Part shown: positions 47,066-59,740 of the stretch, in pieces
How positions within the stretch are numbered: position 1 is the first letter of the stretch
Layout of the letters: each line of letters starts with the position of its first letter
Source: Muricea muricata
Taxonomy: Eukaryota; Cnidaria; Anthozoa; Malacalcyonacea; Plexauridae
NCBI GenBank assembly: GCA_963855995.1
Contig: CAWLCR010000065.1
Span: forward strand, 255,501-319,500
Length of the DNA stretch: 64,000 nt
Direction of reading: 5' to 3'
Translations under genes and position numbers: made by a program
The notes under the pieces: generated by a model
Told to the model about the DNA's origin: nothing
The model's input: only the letters and a program-made list of their open reading frames with translations
Databases searched by the model: none

Positions 47066-47099
47066 TTGTTTAAATTTGTCTTTAAGCAAATTTAAACAA
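47066..47099 (+). terminator. Gene-end palindrome (13-bp perfect stem)
   Basis: TTGTTTAAATTTG / CAAATTTAAACAA around an 8-nt loop, 9 nt after the stop at 47056 and 7 nt before the Academ-like element. Confidence 0.55.
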
Positions 47100-47106
47100 A
47101 CATATA

Positions 47107-50100
47107 GGCCGTATTCTGAGGTCGATTATCGTTCAGTTTCGTTGCCCCCCTTCGGGCACTAATTGAAAACACGATAGAAAATTAGGATAAATTATAAAAA
47201 GTCCGAATTCGCTTGTTGGCACCTCCACAAACCTGCAGTTTTCGAGAACTTCGTCTTCGAAAATTCAATAAATTGACACGTTTCGCAATCTGTGGACGCC
47301 ATTTTGTTTTGGAAATTGTGAGGATACTTCGTGTTATATACGGTATATATAGCATATTCAGCAAATTTATATTGAGACTTACACAAAGTTTCCCGTTCCC
47401 CGCTGTGCAAGCAAGGCTCAACAAGTTTTCAACAAGGAAGTTTGGGTGGGGTTTTCGAAGGTTTTGAGCATAGATATAATAGGTTTTAAGCAAATTTTCA
47501 CAGATTTTTAAAAAAATGATTTAAAGAACAGTTTCGAAAATAAAAGTATTGGAAGAAAAAAATATATAACAACAACTTTCAACACATCAACTTCATCCAC
47601 TGGTGTTTTGTTTCTAACCGAAGTTAGGTGCAATAGGAATTCTTAAATAACAAATGTTTTCCGAGTAAAACTATTTACAATGTCCCACATCAATGTTCGG
47701 AAATGTGAACACTTTATCTTGTCGTCATTTGGGAATCCACTAAAAAGATAAGTAGAATAGATGTTAATTATAATTGAATTCTTAGGTAACATGCAATTAG
47801 AAATATTAACGTACTACTCAAAATATTAAAACACGCATACCATTCGTTCATTCCGTTGATGTAATCCTGATGTCTTTATTACCCGATTGCTGAGCCGGAC
47901 ACGAAAACCAGAAAAACCGTTTGGGGAAAAACTGGAACGTGTTCTCCAACCCATGCTGCAGCAAAGCATTTGGAGGTTAAAGCCGACACTTTTCTCCTTT
48001 CGATTTCTTTTTCTCTTGGTGTAGGTTTGGTATCTTTCGCCTTCCACTGTATTCGACTTTCTCTGTACAACCCAAACCACCTAAAGCATACAATAACTTT
48101 GGCAGAAAACAATCGGAAATGTTGTGAGCAATCATTGAACACATACTTCCTTGACATCTATACTCCTTTCTAGAATATACAGTATAATGGTGTTCTACTC
48201 CCTTGTAAACTAAACTTGCTATTTAAAACTACGACTAATACTAATGTACAACTAAAGTACAACAAAATCTGAGCGAGATGTTAAACTTGAAATTTGTTCA
48301 AAACTAGAGACTTCTTGGTGATTTGTTTAAGTTAAAAGGCTAATAAAAATTTTGAACTTAGCTTGTTTAATCGGACAGCTAGGACCACAAATCATCATCG
48401 CCAAAATCCAGATCAGATCCACCAAGTTCATCATCGTCCGCCAACAGGGCCAATCCATAATAGCCGTCATCGTCGTCGCTATCATCATTTCCTGTTACTG
48501 TGTTCTGGCAGTCGCAACACGAACATAGATCGGTGCACTTTGAATCAGTTTTCTTGCAGGAACAACGCATGGTCGAACATCCAGTTTTGCACTTGCACTC
48601 AACACACTCAATCAAAGATTGCGGAGCAGGAGGGCGTGTCATCCAAGTTATTTCCAGCTCGTTGTTGTCAAGTGTCCAGCCATTGCCAACAGGTAATGGA
48701 AGATCGACTTCTGGACTTAAACACTGATACCACGACGCTGCTTGAAAGTTTGCTCTATAGATATGTTGGATAAGGCTATCGCAAGTTGGAGGCAAGACAT
48801 CATCTGAACATTTCCCAGACTTGAAAAGGGCATATCTACACTCATCTGCAGTTGTTGACGCTTTATCACCATACAATAGGCACGTAAATTTGTTCAGCTC
48901 ATGTACAAGATCTTCTGAAGGAGGGAAATCTCTTCCAAGCTTTGAAAAGCACTCCACGAATCCAGAGAAATCAGTCAATGCTTTCCACGAAGTTTTCTTT
49001 CCTTTTCCGTGAAAAGAGCTCGTACTGTCACAACCTAAAATTTTAAAATAAAGTTAGAGGTATATGCATATTCAGATAGACAATATATGTGTATCATTTA
49101 ATGGCATTACCCGTAAATGCATGGAAGCCTGGCAAGCATCGAGAAACATCTACACCCAAGTAGTTCGTGATAGTTGATACCGGGATACAGCGACTTCGTT
49201 GTCCTGCACCAGTCAAAAAAAAGATCTCTTTCTGCATCTGTGGTTGCATGGCAATCGCAAGAATAAGCACGTCTGTATCAGGGCTTTTAATGATAACTTT
49301 ATCATACGTTTCTGCAGCATGGTTAGCATGCAGAAGTAAGCAAGTGTCTGCTTCCTCATGGTTGCTTCGAAGCAAAAATACCTCATTGCTTGTAACTCCA
49401 TCGTTCAGGGTGGCACCAGGATATAATGCATAACATCTTTCTTTAGCGGTTACGTACATGGTTGAAATGGAAGAAAGTTGTGAAGAATTACATGATCTCC
49501 AATGTTCACACAAGAAAGATAAAAGAGATTCCTTGTTTCACCGCAACTTAAGAACTTCTTCCATTGTTTTGGAACACTCTGATCTTTTCCAAAGATGTGA
49601 ACTTTCTGGACCCCCTTCTCTGCTCTCCGTTGTCGTTCTGTATTCTTTACACTCAAAAGAGGATACCTGTCCACAACGAAATCTAGTCGTGTAGAATTAT
49701 ACTTTCGCGATAACGTGATGAGGTTGCTTAAAAGAGCATCTGCAAACTCGCCAAACGTTTTCCACTTTCCTTTAATTGATTGGATTACTGCCATAGCGTC
49801 TACAATTAGCGCATTGCTGTTGAATGCACAAACATCAGCTTCTGGATTTCCCGATTCGTTTTCCAATACTTCAGCAAGTTTTGATTTGGCAGTTTTCACA
49901 AGTCCTCCAGTTGTCGTAGACAATGAAAGAGGGTATGTACCAAGGCTGTACGAGAGCAATTCTTCAAGATCAACTTGCCGACTTTTAGCTATGACCAATA
50001 ACCGAGCAAACAAATTTCTATTTAACATGATGTTCACCTTCTTTCCGTCTTTAGTGTTCATCGATACGGATTTGGTTGACGAGAATGTCTGAAGTTTGTT

Positions 50101-53100
50101 TCGTTTCAACTTCGTAAAGATGTCTGGGTTTTCGCTAAACAAATTCGTTTTTGAGAAGTCCAAGAACTGTTGCTCACCAATATTCTCTGCGTTTAAAAGA
50201 GTATCTGCAACATCATTTTCAACCACTACACCAGTTGCCAAACTTAGTAGCTCCTCTTGCTCTGTTTCAAACGGATTTATCATGCTCGAAATTGTACTCA
50301 TCACATCATTGACAGACTTTTCATGACGCTTGCACTTTGTATGATCAAGACCTTTACGTGTTCTGAATATAAAATAAACAGACTTCAAATTAGTAGTTTC
50401 TCAAAGTGAATGTGTAACGCTTTAGCTAAATATGAACTGCAAAATGCATATTGACAACTTCATATCATTACCTTGGTGTACAGTTATTGCCAGCCATATC
50501 TTTACACTTGCTTGTTATCGAAGCTCTTTCTGATTGCGAAAGTAGCCATCTGTGAACAGTGGAACGGTTCATCGAAAATCCAATCAAACCACCTTTCGTT
50601 TTGGAGTCTCTATTTGCGGTTTGTTCTATTGTCTGGTCACATGCAACAGCAGAGAAACCGTGATTGCTTTGACGCTGAACAGCAAAGTTTCTGGAAATGT
50701 CCTCACGAATTCCCACACAGAAAAATCCAAACGATTTTGTAAGTTAGAGTAACTTAATGTTATACATAATATTGGTGCTCTTTGCATACGTTATACTGTA
50801 TATCAACACAAACAGTATTATACCTGGGTGTGTATTTTCTAATGCAGTCATCTCCAATAGATATGCTGACCCATATCGGGCATAATTGACTGTGTCACAA
50901 ATGAAAAACCACGGAAGCATAGCCCTGAAAGCTGCCAAGTAAAGATCCCAGTTTACTTGTCTGGTCGCTCTAATAAACATCAGTAGCACACCTATATGTG
51001 TTAAAAAACAAATTGCTGGAGTGATTAATTATACAATGAATTACAAAACATTTTACTATATAAATTACCTGCCATTTTGATGTACATACTCCGAAATGAA
51101 AATGTTCTTGATTTACCAGACATATCATTAATGAACAGCTCGTACGACTGAATTATTTCTTGCATCTTTGGGCTTTCGATTCTGTCACTAAGAAATATGT
51201 CTTGTGGAAATGAACTTGCCATGCTTTCAATGAATAAAGAAATATCTTCCTGGTCATCTTCTGTTCTGGAGTCCAGAAATGCTTGAAACCTCAGGCGTTG
51301 AAGAGCTTCGTACATAATCTTATGACATAACACAGAACGGTTGTAATGCTTGCCAGAGAGAATGCCTTTGATTGACCCTTCACTCACAATACCAGATTCA
51401 ATAAACACATCCTGCAAGTACAACAAAAAGAAAACTTAAACTAAATATACTATGAAGACCACTGATGTACACTTAGAGTCAAATTTAAACAGTGCTTTTT
51501 TGTTCACCTTTAAGCCTCCATCTTCAAAGATTTTTGACATGGCTGAAAGATATGACATAATGGTGTGGAACTCACCAAGGCGAACAACAAACCGATTAAA
51601 GAATGTTTCCTCTTTCCAGCGAACATGTTGTACTTTAGCATAGACAGCCTCATCAAAAACTAACACAGCATATTTCAGCTCCAATTTATCAGCAATCTCT
51701 TTGCTCCGTGTGAGGATTGTTTTGATAGTTGAGTATTCTGTTGGAGATGCATCATTAACTGGTAAATACCCAACTCTGGATACATCTGGTATTTCATTTT
51801 TGCAAAGCAGGGTGTTAAACCCAGTCCATCCTGGTAATACTTCCTCATTTGAAGAACATATATACTTCACTAAAATATATGCTAGGTCTAATTTATAAGC
51901 CCTTATTGAAGCATCTTCTTTCAGCAACAGTTCTAGACATTTAGGATCCAGCTCATCACTGTGAAATGCCGGTGTCACCTTTGCTCCCATGTGGTAAGGC
52001 ACAATATCAGTTGAAGGCATTTCTACTGTGCGTTGTGTCTTCCGTATAAGAATTGGGTGATCTGATGAATCCAACTGTTTTTGAACAGATGCTTTTTGGG
52101 TAATGATACCATTGGTTACATGAGTCTGCTTGTCAATCTCCTCTCCAAAATCTATGTTGTCATAAACCAAGTTGACATACTCAGTTGCAACAAATTCTCT
52201 GGGAAGAATGTTCGATGTGTTGATCGTTGCCTGAGCAATAGCAGAATCATACGCCATTGTTGATGATAGTAATACACAATGTCCAAAACCATTTAAAATG
52301 TTGATGAGACCCGAGCAACCAGATATCTGACGAACAGCAATTGCTAGTGCTAAGGACTTTGGTGTCTGTACTCTCCCTTTATTAGCAACGTAAATCAAAT
52401 CTTGGCACAGAGAAAAAATCTTCACTGTTGTTTTTTTTTCCAATGTGATGTACTTAGCATCCTCTGGGTCATCTGAGAAACCCAGCAACCATGCCATGAA
52501 ATTAAACAAGCAAGGAGATACCAATTTTTTAATGTTTTTCAGCAGTAATATCTGATGCAAGTGGTGGCCAGTTCTCATACCAAATGGGTGTTTGGTTTTG
52601 CAAGTCACTCTTTAATGTCATGCCTACTGTGTACAACTCTTTTAATGACGCTCTCTTATCACACTTATTTCCATATCCTTCAGCATCAATTTCAGAAGCC
52701 GAATCTGAATCTTGTGAACTCTGAGAGGTTTCTCCATCATTATCAATGAGTCTTTCTGCTACAGTTGCTGGACTGAGGCACTCTGTATAAACAATTTCAC
52801 TCTTAGATCGCATCTTTGGTCTATGGAACATGAGTTGTGGAAACCTTTCACGCAAGCGCTTCTTTAGTCGAAAAGATCTATAGCCAGAGGCATCCTCATT
52901 TTCAACACGTCGCACCATCTTGATAAACTCTTTTTTCAACTTTCTCATGTAATATATATTATCCTGTTTAATAAGCTTTTCAATAATAAAGTCTTTACAG
53001 AAAACATCAAATGATTTTTCGTATTTGTAGACTTGCTTTTCATTTTCCTCTCCAGTTGACTGCATGCTGTGTCTAAGGAACGATGTGTACTTTTCATAAC

Positions 53101-54183
53101 AACGCTTATGGTACTTCACTTCCAAAGCCACCATATCCTTATCAGCAATTTGTATTAAAATACTTTCATCAGCTTTCCTTGTTGCAGCTTCTTTGAGTTT
53201 ACCCCCATCTACTGTTTCTGCTGACACCAATTTGTCCAATTTCCCTTTTTTGGTATTCTAAATAGATACATGTCACACGCTATTTTTAGAAATTACACAA
53301 TCGTTAATTGTTGCTGTAATGAGTGCGATACACTTTAAAATTTCACAACTATAGCCAACAATTTAGCAAAAATTTTGTACAAAAACAACTTTAAAACAAA
53401 CTCACCGATTCAGTAAAATACGACTTTTCTCTCTTGCAAATAATACATATGTGCGGCAACACGTACGGATTTCTGGATTTTACTGTTGAGCTTGTTGTTT
53501 CGGAACATGAAGATCGCAGCATCTTTTTTGCAGGTTGAAATTCTTCTTGTTCTGTATCATCAATTTCACTGACAGACAATGAAGGATCAACTTCTTCACA
53601 TTCTTTGTTCTTATGCTGACACCGCATTTGAGCTCGTTTAATGTTAGAATTATTTGTCAATGCCGAATAGCAAGCTCTATGATACGAGAAATTTGAATAA
53701 TCGAATAGATCGGTTGTGACATTTTTCACGTTCTTACCGACAAAAGCCAAACTTCTCCGTGAAACATCGCGATGTTCTCCATCTAGCGTTAGCCAAATAC
53801 TACGACAATAAAAAAATTTTTGAAAAGACACTTCACTAAAACTTGTAAGTGGGCCTTTTTTTCCGTCAAAATGAATTAAACATGAGTTGGAAGACGCCAT
53901 GTTTACGAATGAATAATGCTGATTTTGCTATATATGTCATATATTACACGAAGTATCCTCGCATTTTCCAAAACAAAATGGCGTCCACGGATTGCGAAAC
54001 ATGTCAATTTATTAAATTTTCGAAGACGAAGTTCTCGAAAATTGCAGGTTTGTGGAGGTGCCAACAAGTGAATTGAGACTTTTTATAATTTATCCTAATT
54101 TTCTATCGTGTTTTCAATTAGTGCCCGAAGGGGGGCAACGAAAATCATTTTCTAAGCGACTTTTCGTGCCAGAGAATACGGCC
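47107..54183 (-). mobile_element. Academ-like DNA transposon, copy 2 (inverted)
   Basis: 7077 bp from GGCCGTATTC to GAATACGGCC, flanked by TATA at 47103-47106 and 54184-54187 (TA or TATA duplication). Collinear with copy 1 in reverse orientation with only a few substitutions seen in the encoded proteins (for example NTVTGND here, NTVAGND in copy 1). Lacks the 7-bp deletion of copy 1. Confidence 0.82.
48379..53900 (-). pseudogene. Academ-like XPG-family nuclease gene, copy 2
   Basis: Mirror of the copy 1 gene with the same exon plan and domains. Here the middle region is continuous over 51436-52608 (SRVGYLPVNDASPTEYSTI intact where copy 1 has a 7-bp deletion). It shares with copy 1 the frameshift near 52532-52542 and the one-base loss near 49539, which interrupts the stretch between the XPG N- and I-regions. 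It also shares the missing AG acceptor before the IREDISRNFAVQ exon. So this copy is less damaged but probably not able to make a full product. Confidence 0.75.
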
Positions 54184-54187
54184 TATA

Positions 54188-55692
54188 ACCTGAACCTGAA
54201 AACGACATGCGCAGAAAAACTACTGGACATTTAGTTTTTTCAAACAACTGTCCGGCTGCGGGACATATAGTCACTTCGTAAAAAAAATATCGTAGATTTT
54301 ATTTCTGTTATTATTTTAGCGTACTTGTAAAGATATGCGAAGTATTTTCGGATTATTTACAGGTCTATGTATCGTTAGTTTGTGTGAAGTTGCCTACCTT
54401 AGGGTAATTATAATTATGTATACGTCACAAAACAAAACACCGCGTTCCTGGGCTGCTATGGTTGAAACAACTTACAGCAAGCCTGTGGATAACAAGATAT
54501 GACCATCAACTTGCAACAAGTCTGTTGACAACTTGCAACAAACTTGTCGTCAACAAGCTGTCGCAAGCAATGCGAACGCATCATAGAAATTAACAGAACA
54601 AGTCATTTACCCGGACATAAATTAAATATTATACACTTATTGTATTTCTTGTTGAACAACAGTCTCACATGTTCATGCGTTACATCTTCACTTTTACGCT
54701 CAACATCTAGGAAGGATATAATTTTCATGAATACATACACAGGGTTTCCCCAAAAAAGTATATCCTTTCAAATTGAAATTATTTGCTAGAATTTGCATTA
54801 GTTTACAAACTGAATGAAATAATTGACCTAATGTGTGTATCGAGATTACGCGAGACAACGAGCGGTTGTTGTTCTCTAGTCATGCAGTGTCATATCGTAC
54901 AACCGACCTTATATAACATTCCCACAGTTAAAACAGTTAGCACACACATAAAAATACTTACCAAAATTACTCTGAAACTTGCATACCATAGCAGGTTCAC
55001 TGTTAAGAAAGTTTTTTTTCCCTCTGATGAGCCAAGGACAAAAACTTCTTTTCCCTCATTTACAATCAAGCATGAGGAGTCACAGCCAAGACTTTCAAGA
55101 TAATTTAACTGTTTGAAAATATAAATATAATATATTTTAGATTCAATGCATCCTGAATTTTATCAAAGCTTTTCTGTATTTCCTTTAGCCACTTCCACCA
55201 TGTACTTTGGGTAGTTTGTATTGTTATCATTCAAAAGAACATTGGCACCAAAAATAGTTGAATTCATTCATTTCACAGCTTTTTTTATATCCCGGTTGTT
55301 TCCTGTGATATTTCGCCTGTAATAATACATGTATACCAGGAAATGTATCTCGATTGTGATTGGTCAATTTCAGTGCAGTTAATCCCAAAAAGAAGTGCAA
55401 AAATCTGTAACAACAGGAGAACCAATCAAATTTGACGTAGGAAAATGGGAATGCAAATTTTCTTAACAAAACATACAAACATGGCAGGTGAAATTTGAAA
55501 GCAATTGCGGTCAAATACATCACTATTGGGACGTTCCGGCTATTTATTAAGACGTTATAGGCGTAAATTTAAAGTTTTTAAGGAAAAAGTGAAGGAGAGC
55601 GATCGCGATGTAAGTACAGTTGTATGGCATGTATTCTTGTCTTGAACATTTTCTTTTTTAGTTATTACAAGTAATAGCATGATTTCTCGTGG
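54188..55692. other. Non-coding stretch with short CAACTTG repeats
   Basis: Near 54465-54560 short units such as CAACTTGCAACAA(G/A)TCTGT repeat a few times. Otherwise no gene recognised. Confidence 0.5.
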
Positions 55693-55826
55693 AATTTGGA
55701 AATAACATGCACTTGTGAGTTTTTCAATGACACCAAAGTGCACTTGTCCTGAGTATCCCTGGGTTACTATGGTCCTGCGATTTTGGCTTCATTGAAAAAC
55801 TCACTCGTGCATGATATTTCCAAATT
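55693..55826. mobile_element. 134-bp MITE-like inverted repeat
   Basis: Arms AATTTGGAAATA-CATGCAC and GTGAGTTTTTCAATGA-CC recur in inverted form at the right, ~42 bp per arm with a few mismatches. Confidence 0.75.
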
Positions 55827-56306
55827 GCATTACAAACATTTAAGTTGTTAGTCAGTTAGGATAAACTCCTAACCTCATTACGGTACGTCATAAGTAGGAT
55901 ACTGCAAGCCTTAAAAATTAAAATAAAGTAAGTAAGAATTAAAAGTTGACCAAAATGCTTGAACCACCGTGAATGACTTGAATGTGCAGTATAAAATAGC
56001 AAATATAGACATGTTTCTGAGCTGTTTTCTAATCACAATTTGTCAATATTAAAATGTTGTATGATCCGTCCTACTTGTGACTCAACATGCATATTCTTGA
56101 TAGTACAAGATGTTGGTTGGACATATTTAGCAAAATGATCTCAAGAATAATGTAAGGTATGAAAGAGCTTTAATGGCTATTAATTATATACTAAATAATT
56201 TTTTAATACCAATGCCCTTTAATGCACTATAAGTAACTATTGAGCTGATGAGCTTAACTTTTATTTCACCATACAGTTCAAAATGATAATTATAGATACA
56301 CTGTAC

Positions 56307-56497
56307 CTCCTTAGCCACTAATTTAATGTGCTGCTCAATCAATTTTGCTTTTGTTTCAGCTTCCATATTGACAGGATCTTTCTTTACAGTGTTGGCTTTT
56401 CTTAGCCACTCCTCTTGTACTGGTTTTGGCAAGCTATTCCATCTTGCAGAGGCCATTTTGTTCTTTTCCACCAAGCCGGATACCCCTTTCATTTCAT
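56307..56497 (-). CDS. Single coding exon, HMG-box-like helices
   Basis: The minus-strand exon is bounded by CTTACAG and GAG|GTACAG. It encodes KMASARWNSLPKPVQEEWLR and a Lys-rich helix (EAETKAKLIEQHIKL). The W-x-x-L-x...W-x-K pattern recalls the second and third helices of an HMG box. Neighbouring exons could not be identified, so the gene is unknown. Confidence 0.4.
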
Positions 56498-56519
56498 CTG
56501 TAAGTATGATTTGTTGTTA

Positions 56520-57690
56520 GTGATTTAATTGCTGATCTAAAATTAAGCTAAGATAGTAAATGCGTATACTTGGAACTTTGTTTACAAATTGTTTTAAAGG
56601 ACATTGACAACCAAAATTTTTATTTCTTATATCCATTAAACTTACCTACGGAATACTTAATTTTTAGTTTTTGTGCGTTTGTCACATTTAGATCCTGCAA
56701 ATAATTGTGAAAATGTTAAACAGTCGTCCGCCATTTTGAAAAAATGCGCGTATGCTAATTTACTCTTGCATACATTTGTGACGACATAAGATGGGTTCGG
56801 GAAATCAGACAATATTGATTATTATTGACTTCACAACTTGTGGCATGAATATTTTGTTGAAATGGAAACTAACCAAAAAATTGAATTGGATAATTGTACA
56901 ACAGCTCTACCTCATTGTCTTGCGGCCATATTTTTAAAAATATTTGCAATAAACGCGCGTATTTCATCTGTTAAAACTCTTTCCTGTCATTAGACTCTTC
57001 AAAGAATGATGACTTTGCCGTGGCATAGCTGGGGTTTCACGCAACGCAAAAGAAAACAAATACCACCTCTCGAATCAGCGTTTAAAGCTTCATCAAAATG
57101 TCTTCTTGGCTTTTTTATAGAGTGCAATGCAGCCGATGAGCGGCCGTTTAGACTATATGAAATGTGATATCTTGTAAAATATTGGTAAATTTCATTGTCT
57201 GAATAAACATACATTGTAAACAGTTAAATTTCATTAAAAATATCTCCGCTTTTTCTGTGGTTTGCTTCTTGGCAATTGTACCAGCAGAATCGCTTTGAAA
57301 AGCTTTTTTTAGAGAGCTATATTTCACAACTATACGCGCTCAATTCGCTGAGAATAGCGTCAATAGCGTGTTCGTATGGAAATTTCCGACAATATTAAAG
57401 TGCTTGTAAATAAGCTTCTATTTCATGCATTCAATCAAAATTTTCAGCACAAAAGCGCTTGAATTTTAGCTTTAATTCTTCACTAACAACCATTGCATGG
57501 AAGAATCGGTGTAATTTTGAAATGATACGAGTTAATGAGGGTAATTTTTAATCAAATTTTAAATATATTTGCGCGTGTAACGTTTGACAATAATATCAAC
57601 CCTGTCATTCGAAAACTTGCTCCCAGATGCTATATACCTCACGCTGCCGCATAGGAAAATCTATGGTGGCCCATAGGGGACACGCTCAAT
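56520..57690. other. Non-coding stretch
   Basis: AT-rich, no gene recognised. A CGCCATTTTGAAAAAATG-like phrase near 56730 is common upstream of animal genes but points to nothing here. Confidence 0.5.
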
Positions 57691-57699
57691 TTATAAAAT

Positions 57700-58160
57700 T
57701 ACTGCTGCAAGTCTAAAATAGTCTTGCTAGAAGTTTAAATATCCCTGCTGCACATTTAAATATCATTGCTATATGTTTAAACTTTATTGCTGCGTGTTTA
57801 TACACAGTTGTTGCATGTTTATATACAGTTGCTGCATGTTTATATACAGTTGCTGCATGTTTATATGCAGTTGCTGCATGTTTATATGCAGTTGCTGCAT
57901 GTTTATATGCAGTTGCTGCATGTTTATACACAGTTGCTGCATGTTTATATGCAGTTGCTGCATGTTTATACACAGTTGCTGCATTTTTATATGCAGTTGC
58001 TGCATGTTTATACACAGTTGCTGCATGTTTATATGCAGTTGCTGCATGTTTATATGCAGTTGCTGCATGTTTATATGCAGTTGCTGCATGTTTATATGCA
58101 GTTGCTGCATGTTTATACACAGTTGCTGCATGTTTATATGCAGTTGCTGCATGTTTAAAG
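57700..58160. repeat. 21-bp minisatellite, ~18 units, with degenerate left flank
   Basis: Unit TTGCTGCATGTTTATATGCAG, with CACAG/TACAG variants, in tandem from about 57788 to 58157. Progressively more diverged units of ~20 bp extend left to ~57700. Because 21 is a multiple of three, several frames read through as heptad repeats; these are not evidence of a gene. Confidence 0.93.
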
Positions 58161-58213
58161 ATGCGTGCTGCGTGCGCCGCATAATACAGCCCATGTGCGA
58201 AAACTATGGACTC

Positions 58214-58272
58214 TTACCAGGGGGGTATATTTGTTTATCAAGTCACCATGCAATTATCCCCCCCCCTGGTAA
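58214..58272. repeat. Short inverted repeat (TTACCAGGGGGG / CCCCCCTGGTAA)
   Basis: 12-bp perfect arms 35 bp apart with a C-rich right arm (10 C). MITE remnant or simple hairpin. Confidence 0.7.
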
Positions 58273-58852
58273 TCGTGAACAAATGCGAGGAAAAATCGTT
58301 TCCAATGGGATCGTACACTGCAGGACTAGTTCGGTCGGGAGAAAATTGTTGGGTGTTTAGAACTATCTTTCTACTTTGCTATGATGAAATTTGTTTCGAA
58401 AAACAAGGGATTGAAGGAAAAATATTACCGTTTGAACGTGAGCATGTGATTGCATGTCTCGTGCTATTCGGATAACAACACAACACGACTGAAAAATATC
58501 GGCACAATTATGCTTCAAAATAACTCCAAAAGCATAAGTAACACAATAAAGCGCTTTACTAGTGCATGCTGTTTTTATTTCTCATAATTACCCAACTTAA
58601 GGACAAATATATCTGTTTATCTATGTTTATACTAACAACAATCCAGAGTTGACAGAATAATTTCATAAACTCTCAATACATTATATTATAACATTTTATA
58701 TAATAATAAGGGTTCATTTTGGATTTTCATTGGTTGAGAGCTGTGTGTTATGGAACACACGCACAGATGACGTCATCCAATGACGTGATACGTTTGAGCA
58801 AAATGTTTTCGCGGGTTTTTGCCTTGTTTATTTAATCTTTTATATTATATAA
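58273..58852. other. Non-coding stretch
   Basis: No credible gene; includes GATGACGTCATCCAATGACG near 58769, a CRE-like palindrome. Confidence 0.4.
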
Positions 58853-59041
58853 AACAAATAGATTTCATTTTTTTGTGCTTCTGTACTGTAATAGATCACA
58901 AAAGACGTCACTGCGTGCGAAGAACAAAATGTCACGACACCCGACTTGGTCTCGTGCCGTACTTTTTTGTTCTTCGCACGTCATGAAGTCATCAGTGATC
59001 TATTACAGTACAGGCGCACGCAAAAATAAAATCTATTTGTT
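58853..59041. mobile_element. 189-bp foldback MITE
   Basis: Arms of ~75 bp: TACTGTAATAGATCAC and TGCGTGCGAAGAACAAAA on the left return as TTTTTTGTTCTTCGCACG and GTGATCTATTACAGTA on the right, with AACAAATAGATTT/AAATCTATTTGTT outermost. A few indels separate the arms. Confidence 0.82.
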
Positions 59042-59740
59042 AAAAAAGTTAGATATAATATTATCACAAGTAGACGCTCGAAGCGCCCGTCAACAACAAA
59101 CGTGAAATAGGAAGAGATAACACAAACTGGCTATTAGAAGCTTCCGATGTTAATAGATGCGTACTGACCAATTTATTGCGGTAGCTTTCTACGCCAATAT
59201 TTACTATAAATGATGCATTGTTTCCTGAACACTGAAATCTCCGTCACCAAATGCTTTAATTAAAACTTTCTTCATAGCATTTTTTGGGATCAGAATCTGG
59301 TTTTACATCAGGCCTGATTGCATTGAAGGTGTCGCATATCATAAACGTTTATCTTTCTGGCTTTGTTTACTCTGCTAACGCATACATATATAGCGCGCAA
59401 GCAAACCCTATGTGTACTGATCAATTTATTGCTTCTAGCAGTAGCTTTCTACAGCAGTACTTACTACATTTTAGGTATCCTAGTATATGTACAGCGCCCT
59501 TGGGCTGCTGTGTTTCGAATTCCTCGTAACAAACGCTGCGCCAGCAATTTTTCTACACAGCGACAGCGAACTTACGCTGATTACATCTGAGTTGTAGTGA
59601 GTTGTTTATACACAGTCGCCCGATAAGCGGCTGCACTTGCTGTCATCAATATGTATAATATAATATACTAAAAGGTTGGCAACTTCCGAATGGGTTTTAA
59701 TCCATACGAGCTATATACACAAACTTACACACAAGAATAT
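59042..59740. other. Non-coding stretch
   Basis: No recognised gene or repeat. Confidence 0.5.

Noticed and set aside
22687..47099. Firm Polinton/Maverick call
   Set aside because: No protein-primed DNA polymerase, integrase, packaging ATPase, capsid or long Polinton termini are visible; only small accessory-type ORFs.
54544..55103. Plus-strand ORFs after copy 2
   Set aside because: Low-complexity or ordinary composition, no homology recognised, no splice consistency.
57788..58157. CRISPR-like array
   Set aside because: Units are contiguous with no unique spacers and the genome is eukaryotic.
57713..58194. Heptad-repeat proteins across the minisatellite
   Set aside because: All readable frames come from the 21-bp period; no start context, domain or asymmetry favours one.
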